Source: Rhodanobacter glycinis
GTDB taxonomy: Bacteria; Pseudomonadota; Gammaproteobacteria; Xanthomonadales; Rhodanobacteraceae
NCBI RefSeq assembly: GCF_900114325.1
Contig: NZ_FOSR01000004.1
Span: 35,550 to 99,549, forward strand
Direction: 5' to 3'
Length of the DNA: 64,000 nt
Under the pieces are notes generated by a model. That model saw nothing but the letters and a program-made list of their open reading frames with translations. It ran no database searches and had not been told where the DNA came from. A program made the position numbers and the translations under genes. Shown here piece by piece: positions 18,901 through 26,658 of the stretch; positions within the stretch are counted from its first letter, which is position 1; each line of letters begins with the position of its first letter.

Positions 18901-19017
18901 CGTGGCTTGCGCGAGTACCTGCCCCGACAAGCCGAAACCCGTGGCAATGGCCAAGGCCAGTGCCGTGCGCTGCACATGTTTCCCCCCGGACATGCGCGTG
19001 ACTTTTTTGATATTCAT
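15913..19017 (-). CDS. Oar-like TonB-dependent receptor with carboxypeptidase-regulatory-like N-domain (module copy 2)
   Basis: A 1034-residue paralogue of the first receptor. The signal peptide ends near GQVLAQA (about residue 38). It is followed by a beta domain (TVPVGTYTVNLLQGGQ, about 40-115), a TonB-box-like segment AAVTVQAN, the plug (RLPVARSAGSIALLAPG) and a barrel ending in YVQFGVTYDW. It acts in the outer membrane with TonB-ExbBD; no ligand can be assigned. The barrel carries family-typical stretches shared with copy 1, such as HPFDGKWYG and YTFSR followed by YGNTEGPV. It forms the second convergent sulfotransferase/receptor pair. A modest GGTGGGA precedes the ATG. Confidence 0.93.
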   Translation of the reverse strand: MNIKKVTRMSGGKHVQRTALALAIATGFGLSGQVLAQATTGTIFGTATAGAEVQVTGGAGFSRTVPVGASGHYSLTVPVGTYTVNLLQGGQVVQTHEHVSPQAGSALEADFTGAGASAEGVNAKNFAAVTVQANALPAIDVTSTTQNTTITSEQLARLPVARSAGSIALLAPGTTPGAARLGSGPMGDPLVSFSGSTVVENAYYINGFNTTDPLSDTGGITLPYGSIDQQQTLTSGYGAKYGRSAGGVISQVGKSGTNQWHFGGQVLWQPAFAQANYVNYHYANPRSTTPGQEPGDLYRYRQASSTWNTVYDAYVGGPLIKDKLYVFLSAEANKTSNSNVQPITSGGGQEDFSTTKAPKYYAKLDWNINANNILSLTGIQNSYQTSAPEIYGFDYGTKKLGALQSYGQYSKDTAKIWIAKYTSYITDNLTMSAMVGKMHNSYYVEQPPIAGLTPDVANVLGSGNENPLYGGPGITSLNTSTNISNPRHKSSVTNYRLDLDWRLGDHDLQFGIDNDNDVDINDGKAMTGPGFAWDYGKVDPGKPVTSGVYNVAPPNTQPGGEQGYIVSKYVFVTSATVKVAQRAQYIQDNWQVTPNLLLNLGLRNDQFTNYNPAGVAYLRETSPQWAPRLGFSWDVLGDSSLKVFGNVGRYYIAMPSSVALRAAGAPLYTNQYYTYQGIDPETGAPLNIHPLATNAPGGAVPSNNSDGTPIDPKTVAATNLKPEYQDQFVLGMQQQINSSWVYGVTGIVNRMGRAIDDWGDQQVIYNQLIAQGANPATLKVSDLNGGYLINPGATNVIRVANEAGGYDEATITREQMGFQKLKRKYYALDMYLEHPFDGKWYGKVDYTFSRSYGNTEGPVQSSIGQGGSSQSSTEQWDFSQLMEYAGGVQANDQKHQLRAYGYYQLAPEWSVGAQLRIASGYPKFCLGAYGVDEISKFNNYGNTDYHYCGGKPMPPAANGRTPWTHQLDLQVAYRPLWAGKKLGFQVQVFNVFNEQNATQYDYGYGLTSAPESTYMLTAGSELPRYVQFGVTYDW

Positions 19018-19227
19018 GAAATTGATCCCACCGGTTGAAGGAACACCATCCGGAACCCGGAGGCGCGATTGCGGTGTACGTCATGACAGGCCGGACAGAC
19101 CGGCCATGCGTCATGGCCGCGGTACGACCTCGTACTTCCCCCGGTCGCGTGAGCGATGGAAGGCGTACGGACAGATCGATGGATCGGGCCCGTCAGGCGC
19201 CCGATGCAAATTTCAATCGATCTAATT

Positions 19228-19273
19228 CGAGACTAGGCCATCCCGTAACAAAATTTCAACGATACAAGTCTCG
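19228..19273. promoter_or_regulatory. Dyad upstream of TonB receptor 2
   Basis: CGAGACT (19228-19234) recurs inverted as AGTCTCG (19267-19273), flanking AACAAAATTT (19247-19256), the 10-mer also found upstream of receptor 1. The 365-bp gap 19018-19382 between the receptor and the AMP nucleosidase gene holds this dyad and, presumably, the receptor promoter. I could not choose a convincing -10 and saw no small gene in it. Confidence 0.4.
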
Positions 19274-19382
19274 TTTTGTCACACTTCCGCGAAAACCTGC
19301 GTCTTCGACGCATCAGACGCCATTGCGGCGTCCGGAACACGGCCGGGCTTCACCCGTCACGAAAGGCCGGCGGATACCCGGC

Positions 19383-20174
19383 TCATTCGCCCTCGATATC
19401 TTCCTCGAAGCGCAGATGCTTCACGCTGCGCCCGTTGCGGCGCACCAGCTTCAGCGCCTCGATGCCGATGCGGATATGCGATTCGACGAACTGCGTGGTC
19501 ACGCTGCGGTCGCTGGCCTCGGTCTTCACGCCTTCGGGGATCATCGGCTGGTCGGAGACCAGCAGCAGCGCGCCGCAGGGAATGCCGTTGGCAAAGCCGG
19601 CGGCGAAGATGGTGGCGGTTTCCATGTCCACCGCCATGCAGCGGGTGCGGCGCAGGTAATCCTTGAACTGGTCGTCGTGCTCCCACACGCGGCGGTTGGT
19701 GGTGTAGACGGTGCCGGTCCAGTAGTCGTGGCCGAGGTCGCGGATCATGGTGGAAACGCCGCGCTGCAGCTGGAACGCGGGCAGCGCCGGCACTTCCGGC
19801 GGCAGGTAATCGTTACTGGTGCCTTCGCCGCGGATCGCCGCGATCGGCAGCACCAGGTCGCCGATCTGGTTCTTCTTCTTCAGGCCGCCGCACTTGCCCA
19901 GGAACAAGGCCGCCTTCGGCCGGATCGCGCCGAGCAGGTCCATCACGGTGGCCGCGTTCGGGCTGCCCATGCCGAAATTGATCAGGGTGATGCCGTCGGC
20001 GGTGGCGTTGGGCATGGGGCGATCGCGCCCCTGCACTTCCACCCCGTGCCACTCGGCGAACAGGTCCACGTAATGGCCGAAGTTGGTGAGCAGGATGTGC
20101 TCGCCGAACTGTTCCAGCGGCGTGCCGGTATAACGCGGCAGCCAGTTGGAAACGATCTCTTGCTTGTCTTTCAT
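19383..20174 (-). CDS. amn: AMP nucleosidase
   Basis: From the ATG at 20174 the protein has 263 residues, the length of the short AMP nucleosidases. It is a phosphorylase-superfamily enzyme: FGMGSPNAATVMDLL near 68, the GKCGG segment near 93-97, and AVDMETATIFAAGFANG near 189 with the purine/ribose-contacting Met-Glu. VSDQP follows near 214. The enzyme hydrolyses AMP to adenine and ribose-5-phosphate in the cytoplasm. An upstream in-frame ATG at 20351 would add 59 atypical residues and is rejected. It is divergent from the DegV gene. Confidence 0.85.
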   Translation of the reverse strand: MKDKQEIVSNWLPRYTGTPLEQFGEHILLTNFGHYVDLFAEWHGVEVQGRDRPMPNATADGITLINFGMGSPNAATVMDLLGAIRPKAALFLGKCGGLKKKNQIGDLVLPIAAIRGEGTSNDYLPPEVPALPAFQLQRGVSTMIRDLGHDYWTGTVYTTNRRVWEHDDQFKDYLRRTRCMAVDMETATIFAAGFANGIPCGALLLVSDQPMIPEGVKTEASDRSVTTQFVESHIRIGIEALKLVRRNGRSVKHLRFEEDIEGE

Positions 20175-20392
20175 GCGCAGGCTCTGGAGGCGACGCAACG
20201 GTCTTCCGTTGCGCGTTACCGGCGACGCCACGCCGGCGAGATGCCAAAAGATGGTACTCATCATAGGCGGTGACCCTGCGGCCTCGCCAGCCCCGGCGAC
20301 AACCGTCCGGCGCGGGCACCCTTCCATTTTTCCGAGTTCCCCGCGCGACACCCCATGCTATGTTCGGCCTGCCGATCAACGGAGACCGAATC

Positions 20393-21337
20393 ATGCGCAT
20401 GGGGTTGGCGATCGACGCATCCTGCGATTTGCCGCAGGCGTTCCTGCAGAAGCACGACATCGCGATCATGCCCATCGCGGTACGCGTGGACAACGACACG
20501 TTCAAGGACGACCGCGCGCCGGCCGAGGTCCAGCGTTTTCTCGACCTCAAGCTGGGCAGCCGCAGCCACTCCGCCGAAACCGAGCCCTGTTCGGTCGAGG
20601 ACGTGCAGAAGCTGTTCCTGGAGAAGCTGGTGCTGGAGCGGGACTGCGTGTTCTGCCTCACCATCACCGCCACGCGCAGCCCGATCAACGAGCACGTGAA
20701 CAAGGCCAGCTTCGGGGTGTTGAAGAACTATCGCAGCGTGCGCGAACCGGCCGGCATCAGTGGCCCCTTCCTGATGCGGATCATCGACACGCGCACCATC
20801 TTCGCCGGCTCCGCCCCGGCCGTGTACGAAGCCACCCGCCTGATCGCTGCCAATGAACAACCCGCGGCGATCCGCGAGCGACTGGCCCACGTCGCCAACA
20901 ATTCCTACGGCTACATGCTGCCGCGCGACCTGTACTACCTGCGCGCCCGCGCCAAGAAGAAGGGCGACAGCAGCGTGGGCCTGTTCAGCGCCGTGCTCGG
21001 CTCCACCCTGGACATCAAGCCGATCCTGCGCGGCTATCGCGGCGAAACCGGGCCGGTCGGCAAGGTCCGCGGCTTCGAGCACGGCACCGAAGTGCTGTTC
21101 GGCTACGCCGCCAAGCGCGTGCATGCCGGCCTGATGGTGCCGATGGTCTGCGTGAGCTATGGCGGCGATCTCGCCGAACTGCCGAAACTGCCCGGTTACG
21201 AACGCCTGCGCGCGGCCTGCGCGGAATGCAACGTCGAGCTGATGGAGGCTCCGATGAGCATCACCGGCATGGTCAACGTCGGCGAAGGCGCGGTGACGCT
21301 GGGTTTCGCCGCCGAGGAACACGTGGCCGAATTCTGA
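20393..21337 (+). CDS. DegV family fatty-acid-binding protein
   Basis: From ATG 20393 (GGAGA about eight bases upstream) the product has 314 residues. It begins with MRMGLAIDASCDLP, a DegV N-terminus (DSxxDLP variant), and contains TITATRSPINEHV in the region where DegV proteins have their lipid-contacting Thr/Ser. A second lobe contains the GYRGETGPVGKVRGF segment. DegV/FakB proteins bind fatty acids, and in Firmicutes FakB hands them to the FakA kinase. No fakA is visible here, so the role in this organism is open. Confidence 0.85.
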   Translation: MRMGLAIDASCDLPQAFLQKHDIAIMPIAVRVDNDTFKDDRAPAEVQRFLDLKLGSRSHSAETEPCSVEDVQKLFLEKLVLERDCVFCLTITATRSPINEHVNKASFGVLKNYRSVREPAGISGPFLMRIIDTRTIFAGSAPAVYEATRLIAANEQPAAIRERLAHVANNSYGYMLPRDLYYLRARAKKKGDSSVGLFSAVLGSTLDIKPILRGYRGETGPVGKVRGFEHGTEVLFGYAAKRVHAGLMVPMVCVSYGGDLAELPKLPGYERLRAACAECNVELMEAPMSITGMVNVGEGAVTLGFAAEEHVAEF

Positions 21338-21388
21338 GTCCGGCGCCCGATTGCCCTGCAGGTTCGCCGCCGGCTTAGAATCAGCGGC

Positions 21389-22006
21389 ATGACACGTCGT
21401 GGCCTGCTGTTCCTGCTGCTCCTGTCCGTCGCCCCGGCTGCGGCGGGCACCACGGTCTACAAGTGCACCGGCCATGACGGCAAGGTGAGTTACCAGGGCA
21501 TGCCCTGCTCCGCCATGCAGCGGCAGAAGACCCTGACGCTCCGCGACCGGCAGCCCACTCCAGCGCCTGCTCCGGCGGCACCCGTGGCCGACACGCCGGC
21601 ACCGGCCATCGCCGCACCGCCACCACCACCCTCTCGCCCGGCCGCGCCACTGCCGTTGATGTACCGCTGCGTGCGCGCCACCGACGGCACCACCTACCTC
21701 AGCTCCGGCCAGCCCGCGCCCTACCTCGCCCCGCTGGGCATGCTCGGCATCGTGCCCACGTCGCTGGCGCAAACCTACAGCGGCGCCAACCACATGGGCC
21801 ACGGCAAGGTCACGGCAGGCCTGGTCGCCAACAACTACACCTGGGTGCAGGACCGTTGTCGCGAGCTCAGCCCAAGCGAAACCTGCCAGGCCCTGCACGA
21901 CGACTGGGATGCCAACGAAGACAAGCTGCGCCGCGCCTTCAAGAGCGATCAGCCGCCCTTGCTCAAACGCGAGGCCGAACTGCGCGCGCAACTCACCAAC
22001 TGCTGA
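21389..22006 (+). CDS. Secreted DUF4124-like protein with Pro/Ala linker
   Basis: A 205-residue protein with a signal peptide (about residues 1-19, ending in AAAG) and a DUF4124-like start (TTVYKCTGHDGKVSYQGMPC). A proline/alanine-rich linker (about 55-88) follows, then a second Cys-containing segment (LMYRCVRATDGTTYLSSGQP) and a third Cys-rich region up to the terminal NC. DUF4124 domains are periplasmic and of unknown function, common in Xanthomonadales. The partly repeated YxC...DGxxY pattern suggests two divergent copies of the motif. Confidence 0.8.
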   Translation: MTRRGLLFLLLLSVAPAAAGTTVYKCTGHDGKVSYQGMPCSAMQRQKTLTLRDRQPTPAPAPAAPVADTPAPAIAAPPPPPSRPAAPLPLMYRCVRATDGTTYLSSGQPAPYLAPLGMLGIVPTSLAQTYSGANHMGHGKVTAGLVANNYTWVQDRCRELSPSETCQALHDDWDANEDKLRRAFKSDQPPLLKREAELRAQLTNC

Positions 22007-22099
22007 AACCGGCCGCCACTTCGGCCGCCCGGCACACGCCTGGTCAATGTTTGCGCAATGCGTGGCAAGTAACCGTTCGGCAACGCCATTGGCGAGTTG

Positions 22100-22139
22100 T
22101 CCACAGGCTTGCCACCAGGCTTTCCCCAGCGCCTGTGGA
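22100..22139. other. Inverted repeat between convergent genes
   Basis: TCCACAGGC (22100-22108) pairs with GCCTGTGGA (22131-22139) around a 22-base loop, in the 152-bp gap between the convergent DUF4124 gene and SDR gene. It has no clear T-tract, so a terminator role is only possible. Confidence 0.3.
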
Positions 22140-22158
22140 AAACACCGCGTCCTCGTTT

Positions 22159-22941
22159 CTAGAAACCGAAATTGAGAAAGCCGCCATCCACCGCCAGCAC
22201 CTGGCCGGTGATGTAGCTGGCCGCGGGCAGGCACAGGAAGGCAATCGCCGACGCCACTTCCTCCGGCTCGCCGATGCGCTTGAGCGGCGTGCGCTCCAGC
22301 ACTTCTTCCAGGTAATCCTCGTCGGCCAGCGCGGGGTCGGTGCGCTGGGTACGGATGTACCATGGTGCCACCGCATTGACGCGAATGCCGTCCACCGCCC
22401 ATTCGGCGGCGAGATTGCGGGTGAGCTGATGCAGCGCGGCCTTGGTCATGCCATACGGTGAACCGGTACGCACATGGGTGAAGCCCGATACCGAGCCCAC
22501 GTTGACGATGGCTGCATTGGCATGCTGCACCAGTTGCGGATGCGCCAACCGGCACATCTCGTAGGCGGAGAACAGGTTCTGCTCGAAGATCTCGCGATAG
22601 TCGTTCGCGGCGTAATCAAGCGTCGCCATCGACCGATTGCCACCGGCATTGTTGACCAGCAGCGACAGCGGCGCGCCCAGGTCGGCCACCCAGTCGAACA
22701 CCGCCAGCCGGTCTTCCGCCTCGGCCAGGTCGGCGCCGAAAGCGAAGACGTCGATGCCGGGGAAATCATCGGCCAGGTCCAGCCGCACCTGTTCGAGATA
22801 GTCCTCGTCGCGCGCCACCAGCAACAGGTTCGCGCCCAGTGCCGCCAGTTCGCGCGCGGCGGCGTAACCGATACCCTTGCTGGCACCGGTGATCAATGCG
22901 GTGTGGCCGTGCAACTGCCACGCGTTGATGCGGCTGTTCAT
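22159..22941 (-). CDS. SDR-family oxidoreductase (tropinone-reductase-like)
   Basis: From ATG 22941 the protein has 260 residues and is a classical short-chain dehydrogenase. It shows the cofactor loop TGASKGIG (about 19-26), NNAGGN (about 98-103), a catalytic Ser region SVSGF, and YGMTK with Tyr and Lys four apart. The C-terminus [12 protein letters not shown] is typical of the family. It resembles the tropinone-reductase-like group of 3-oxoacyl/alcohol dehydrogenases; substrate not assignable. The frame stays open upstream to 23100, but that part overlaps the divergent lipoprotein start and lacks family similarity. Confidence 0.9.
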   Translation of the reverse strand: MNSRINAWQLHGHTALITGASKGIGYAAARELAALGANLLLVARDEDYLEQVRLDLADDFPGIDVFAFGADLAEAEDRLAVFDWVADLGAPLSLLVNNAGGNRSMATLDYAANDYREIFEQNLFSAYEMCRLAHPQLVQHANAAIVNVGSVSGFTHVRTGSPYGMTKAALHQLTRNLAAEWAVDGIRVNAVAPWYIRTQRTDPALADEDYLEEVLERTPLKRIGEPEEVASAIAFLCLPAASYITGQVLAVDGGFLNFGF

Positions 22942-23020
22942 GCGCCGAAGCTTACACGATGACTTGCCCGGTGCATCGCATGGCGCAACACTGCCGCCAT
23001 CATCCAGCGGGGAGTTCATC

Positions 23021-23242
23021 ATGAAGGTCGTGTTGCCATTGCTGTGCCTGTGCCTGCTGGCCGCCTGCTCGGACAAACCGCCCGTGCCGCAGGCTGCCAC
23101 GGCCAGTCAGGCCCATGCCGCCTCCGTCGCCACACCATGGGATGCGATGAAGCAGGACGAACAGCGCGCGAAGGATGTGCAGAAGATCGTCAACAAGCAG
23201 GCCGAACAGCAGCGCAAGCAGATCGAGGCACAATCGCAGTAA
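23021..23242 (+). CDS. Small lipoprotein with charged helix
   Basis: A 73-residue protein with a lipoprotein signal ([15 protein letters not shown]; Cys16 the likely lipidated residue), then a short Ala/Pro segment and a charged helical tail rich in Lys, Gln and Glu. GGGGAG precedes the ATG at good spacing. It is divergent from the SDR gene and lies 67 bp before the ABC ATPase gene. Function unknown. Confidence 0.75.
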   Translation: MKVVLPLLCLCLLAACSDKPPVPQAATASQAHAASVATPWDAMKQDEQRAKDVQKIVNKQAEQQRKQIEAQSQ

Positions 23243-23309
23243 CGCACCATTTGGACGTCTTGACGTCCATCGTCTTGCCAGTCGGCACGTTTGCGGGCAT
23301 CGTGCCGGA

Positions 23310-24140
23310 ATGAACGCCCACCCTTCCGCACACGCCATCACCCCCGACACGCCACTGCTGGACATCGACGCAGCCAGCGTGTTGCGCGGTGAACGCCTGA
23401 TCCTCGACCACCTGAGCCTGCGCATTGCCCCTGGCCAGCACACCGCGATCCTTGGTCCCAACGGCTCGGGCAAGTCCACCCTGGTCAAGCTGATCGCACG
23501 CCAGATCTATCCGCTGGCGCGCCAGGATGGCCGCGGACAGGTCCGCGTGTTCGGCCGCGAGCGCTGGAACGTGGCCGAGCTGCGCGGTTTGCTCGGCATC
23601 GTCTCGCCGGCGGTGCAGCTCGATTACACCAGCGACACGCCAGTGGAAGTGTTCGACGCGGTGGTCTCCGGCTTCTTCGCCGCGCGCGGACTGGGTCTGG
23701 ACCATCGCGTCACCGAAGCCATGCGCGAGCGCGCGCATGAAGCATTGGAGCAACTCGATGCCAGCCACCTGACCGGCCGCGAGATGGCTAGCCTGTCCAC
23801 CGGCGAGGCGCGCCGCGTGCTGATCGCCCGCGCACTGGTGCATCGCCCGCGCGCACTGCTGCTGGACGAACCCTGCGCCGGCCTCGACCTGGCCAGCCGC
23901 CGCCGTTTCCTGGAAAGCCTGCGCACGCTGGCCCGCGGCGGCACCACGCTGCTGCTGGTCACCCACCACATCGAGGAAATCCTGCCGGAAATCGACCATG
24001 TGGTGCTGCTGAACGACGGCCGCGCGCTGCAGCAAGGCAACAAGGCCGCCACCCTCACCGACACCGCCCTCACCGCCACCTTCGGCATGCCGGTCCACGT
24101 GCACCGTCGTGGCGACTGGCATGCCGCCACGCTCGATTGA
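23310..24140 (+). CDS. ABC transporter ATP-binding protein (orphan)
   Basis: From ATG 23310 the product has 276 residues and is a single ATP-binding cassette. It has Walker A GPNGSGKST (about 51-59), signature LSTGEARRV (about 163-171), Walker B ALLLDEPCAG (about 184-193) and an H-loop in LLVTHHIEEI (about 216-225). It resembles the YlmA/ModF-like iron or molybdate type of cassette. No permease or binding-protein gene is adjacent, so it may work with distant partners. The start fits the usual N-terminal beta strand (LLDIDAASV). Confidence 0.88.
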   Translation: MNAHPSAHAITPDTPLLDIDAASVLRGERLILDHLSLRIAPGQHTAILGPNGSGKSTLVKLIARQIYPLARQDGRGQVRVFGRERWNVAELRGLLGIVSPAVQLDYTSDTPVEVFDAVVSGFFAARGLGLDHRVTEAMRERAHEALEQLDASHLTGREMASLSTGEARRVLIARALVHRPRALLLDEPCAGLDLASRRRFLESLRTLARGGTTLLLVTHHIEEILPEIDHVVLLNDGRALQQGNKAATLTDTALTATFGMPVHVHRRGDWHAATLD

Positions 24141-24289
24141 CTGTTCAGCCACTCAACGGTCAACCCACCGCTTTTGCTCGTTACTCTTGCGCGGACCGAG
24201 ACATTCTTCGAAAGAAATGTCGTCTTGATTGAAGTGCCTCGGATGCATGCCGCCACCTATGGTGACGGGGTTCCGTCCGCCTGCCGGCA

Positions 24290-24500
24290 GCCGGGTTCAT
24301 TTTCTCGCTTGTCCGAGAAAACGGAACCAAAAGAGGGACACCCTGCGTTCGCGCCCACCGGCTCTGCGAGCCGGCGGGTCCGCGCCCGGCTACGGGGGTT
24401 CGCCGACAGGGCATCCTGCCCTGGCGTCGAACTGGCTGGCATCCATGCCAGCCACCCTGCGGGCCTTGTCCTTCGCCGCGCGCCGCTTCTCGAAGGGATG
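24290..24500. repeat. Intergenic repeat element with hairpin
   Basis: The 509-bp gap 24141-24649 holds no convincing gene. It contains a strong hairpin at 24294-24328: TTTTCTCG and CGAGAAAA around CTTGTC, extended by GGTTC/GAACC. A GC-rich block with smaller inverted repeats (CCGGCTC and GAGCCGG near 24359) and a stretch reaching about 24500 follow. The layout recalls the dispersed intergenic repeats of Xanthomonadales and Pseudomonas, in which a protein-coding-like GC-rich tail follows such a hairpin. Assignment is from memory. Confidence 0.5.
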
Positions 24501-24649
24501 GAAAACGGTGAAGCCTTGCGACAATGACATGGCAACGTTGAATCGTACGAAGCGCATGGGATCAGCCCGGCTGACGAGCCGCTTTGCAGCCACCCCCTGC
24601 CGCCACAAGCAAGTGAGCCATCCCGCAATCCCCAACCGGCACACGCCGC

Positions 24650-26536
24650 TTAATGCGGCGTGCAAAAACAATACGCATACACATTCGGCTTGCCCGGCTC
24701 GGCCCGCCGCAGCAGCGCCAGGTCCGGCGCCATGGCATTCACCTGCGCCACCCATCGCGGCAGATGGATGCCATAACCCTGCAGTGTGGTCACCATCGCG
24801 TTCTGCTTCATGCTGATCAGGAAACGCTCGAACGTGCTCAGCGGCGCCTCTTCGTAACGCACCGGGTAACCCGACGCGAGCTTGGCCAGCTTGGCCGCTT
24901 CGCCAATTGCATCATCGAGACCACCGAGCTGATCGACCAGACCGCGTTGCAACGCCTGCCGACCCGTCCACACGCGGCCTTGGGCGATCGCGTCGATGGC
25001 ATCGAAACTCTTGCCGCGCGCCTTGGCCACGCCGCCGACGAAATCGCGGTAGCCCTTGTTGATGATCGCCTGGATCACCGCGCCGACCTTGGGATCGAGC
25101 GGCCGGGTGATGTCGAACGCGCCGGCCATCGGACCGGTGGCGACGCCGTCGCTGGCGATGCCGAGCTTGGCCAGCGTACCGGGCACCGAGTAGTACATGC
25201 CGAAGATGCCGATCGAGCCGGTGATGGTGTTCGGCTCGGCCATGATGCGGTTGGCGTTCATCGAGATCCAGTAGCCGCCGCTGGCGGCCACGTCACCCAT
25301 CGACACCACCACCGGAATGCCGGCGGCGCGGGTCAGTGCCACTTCACGGCGGATCTGCTCGGCGGCATACACCTCGCCACCGGGCGAGTCCACGCGCAGC
25401 ACCAGCGCACGGGTGTGCTTGTCCTCGCGCGCGGCGCGGATCAAGGCCGCGGTGGATTCGCCGCCGATCGATCCCGGCGGACGCCGACCGGCACCGATAT
25501 CGCCTTCGGCCACCACCACCGTCACGCCCGGCGCGAAGGCATTGCCCTGGTGCGGCAGGTCGGCGACGTAACGTGCCAGGCCCACCTCGCGAATGCCGAA
25601 ACCCTTCTTGCCGGCGGGCACGCCCTGCTTGCGCAACATCTCGATCAGCTGAGCACGGGTGGCGGTGCCGTCGATCAGGTGTTCGTCCAGCGCAAGTTGG
25701 GCAAGGTCGCCGTTAGTGCTGGCGATCTTGGCCGGCAAGTCGTCGATGTCGGCGCGCAGCGCGGCCGGATCGATCTTGCGCAGCTTCGCCACCTCGTCGA
25801 TGTACTCGTCCCACAGGCCGCCCATCCAGAAACTGTCGGCTTCCTTCGCGGCCGGTGACGCGTGGTCGAGGATGTAAGGCTCGGCCGCACTCTTGAACTG
25901 GCCGACGCGGAACAGGTGCACCTGCACGCCCAGCTTGTCGAGCAGGTCCTTGTAGAACAGCCGGTAATTCGCCAGCCCGGTGATCATCAGCTCGCCCTTC
26001 GGATCGAGCAGCACGCGGTCGGCATGCGCGGCCAGGTAATACTGGTATTGGTCGAGGCTGGGCGACCAGGCGATCACCGGCTTGCCGCTGGCACGGAAGC
26101 GATCCAGCGCCGCGCCCACTTCGCGCAAGGCGGCAAAACCGCCGCTGTGCAACTGGCTGGCGTCCAGCACGATGCGGGTGATGCGCGAGTCTTTCGCCGC
26201 CGCGTCGATCGCACCGACCAGGTCACGCAACTGCACCTGTTTCGGAGCCTCGCCGGACAGGCCGGCCAACGCCCGCTGCAACGGCTCGACGCTGTATTGC
26301 TCCACCAGTTGCCCGCGCGGTTGCAGCACCAGCACGCTGTGATCGACCACCTCCTGCCCCGCATGCCGCCCCGCATACAGGCCGAGCATCAGCAACAGCA
26401 GCAAGCCGAGCAGGCCGAAGAACACCACGTTGATGATGACCAGCCGCACCCCATTGATGCCGCGCCCGAACACGCGCAGGAAAGCCCAGAATCCATTCGG
26501 CTGGCGCGGTTGGCGCAGCGGCGGTGGTGATGTCAT
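24650..26536 (-). CDS. sppA: Signal peptide peptidase SppA, 67-kDa type
   Basis: A 628-residue inner-membrane serine protease with an N-terminal transmembrane helix (about 30-52) and two tandem SppA/ClpP-like halves. The catalytic Ser/Lys dyad is represented by SMGDVAASGGYWISMNANR in the second half (nucleophile Ser in ASGG) and a Lys in the first half (RVGQFKSAAEPY). LRVDSPGGEVYAAEQIR is the conserved active-site approach. Length matches E. coli SppA (618). It degrades signal peptides and membrane peptide remnants after secretion. ATG at 26536; the gene lies between the repeat element and the MATE exporter gene on the same strand. Confidence 0.95.
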   Translation of the reverse strand: MTSPPPLRQPRQPNGFWAFLRVFGRGINGVRLVIINVVFFGLLGLLLLLMLGLYAGRHAGQEVVDHSVLVLQPRGQLVEQYSVEPLQRALAGLSGEAPKQVQLRDLVGAIDAAAKDSRITRIVLDASQLHSGGFAALREVGAALDRFRASGKPVIAWSPSLDQYQYYLAAHADRVLLDPKGELMITGLANYRLFYKDLLDKLGVQVHLFRVGQFKSAAEPYILDHASPAAKEADSFWMGGLWDEYIDEVAKLRKIDPAALRADIDDLPAKIASTNGDLAQLALDEHLIDGTATRAQLIEMLRKQGVPAGKKGFGIREVGLARYVADLPHQGNAFAPGVTVVVAEGDIGAGRRPPGSIGGESTAALIRAAREDKHTRALVLRVDSPGGEVYAAEQIRREVALTRAAGIPVVVSMGDVAASGGYWISMNANRIMAEPNTITGSIGIFGMYYSVPGTLAKLGIASDGVATGPMAGAFDITRPLDPKVGAVIQAIINKGYRDFVGGVAKARGKSFDAIDAIAQGRVWTGRQALQRGLVDQLGGLDDAIGEAAKLAKLASGYPVRYEEAPLSTFERFLISMKQNAMVTTLQGYGIHLPRWVAQVNAMAPDLALLRRAEPGKPNVYAYCFCTPH

Positions 26537-26658
26537 GCCGGTAGTCCCTGTGGTTTGCCGGCCAGCGTAGCGGTTCGTGCGGCGGCCGTCATGGGGCTGC
26601 CGGGAAACCGGCGTACCGGCGACATGCCGAGCTTCGGCTCATGCGTGGATGCGCCAGC

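Noticed and set aside
9010-19017. RaxX/RaxST-like tyrosine-sulfated peptide system
   Set aside because: No small secreted peptide gene with a leader or an ABC exporter is visible near the sulfotransferases, and they carry TPR arrays that RaxST lacks.
15808-19038. Long + strand open frame opposite TonB receptor 2
   Set aside because: It is fully antisense to a receptor with clear signal peptide, plug and barrel, and has no family signature of its own; a similar shadow lies opposite receptor 1 (11821-13998).
23175-23309. Extended start for the ABC ATPase
   Set aside because: The extra 45 codons overlap the lipoprotein gene in another frame and do not resemble an ABC N-terminus.
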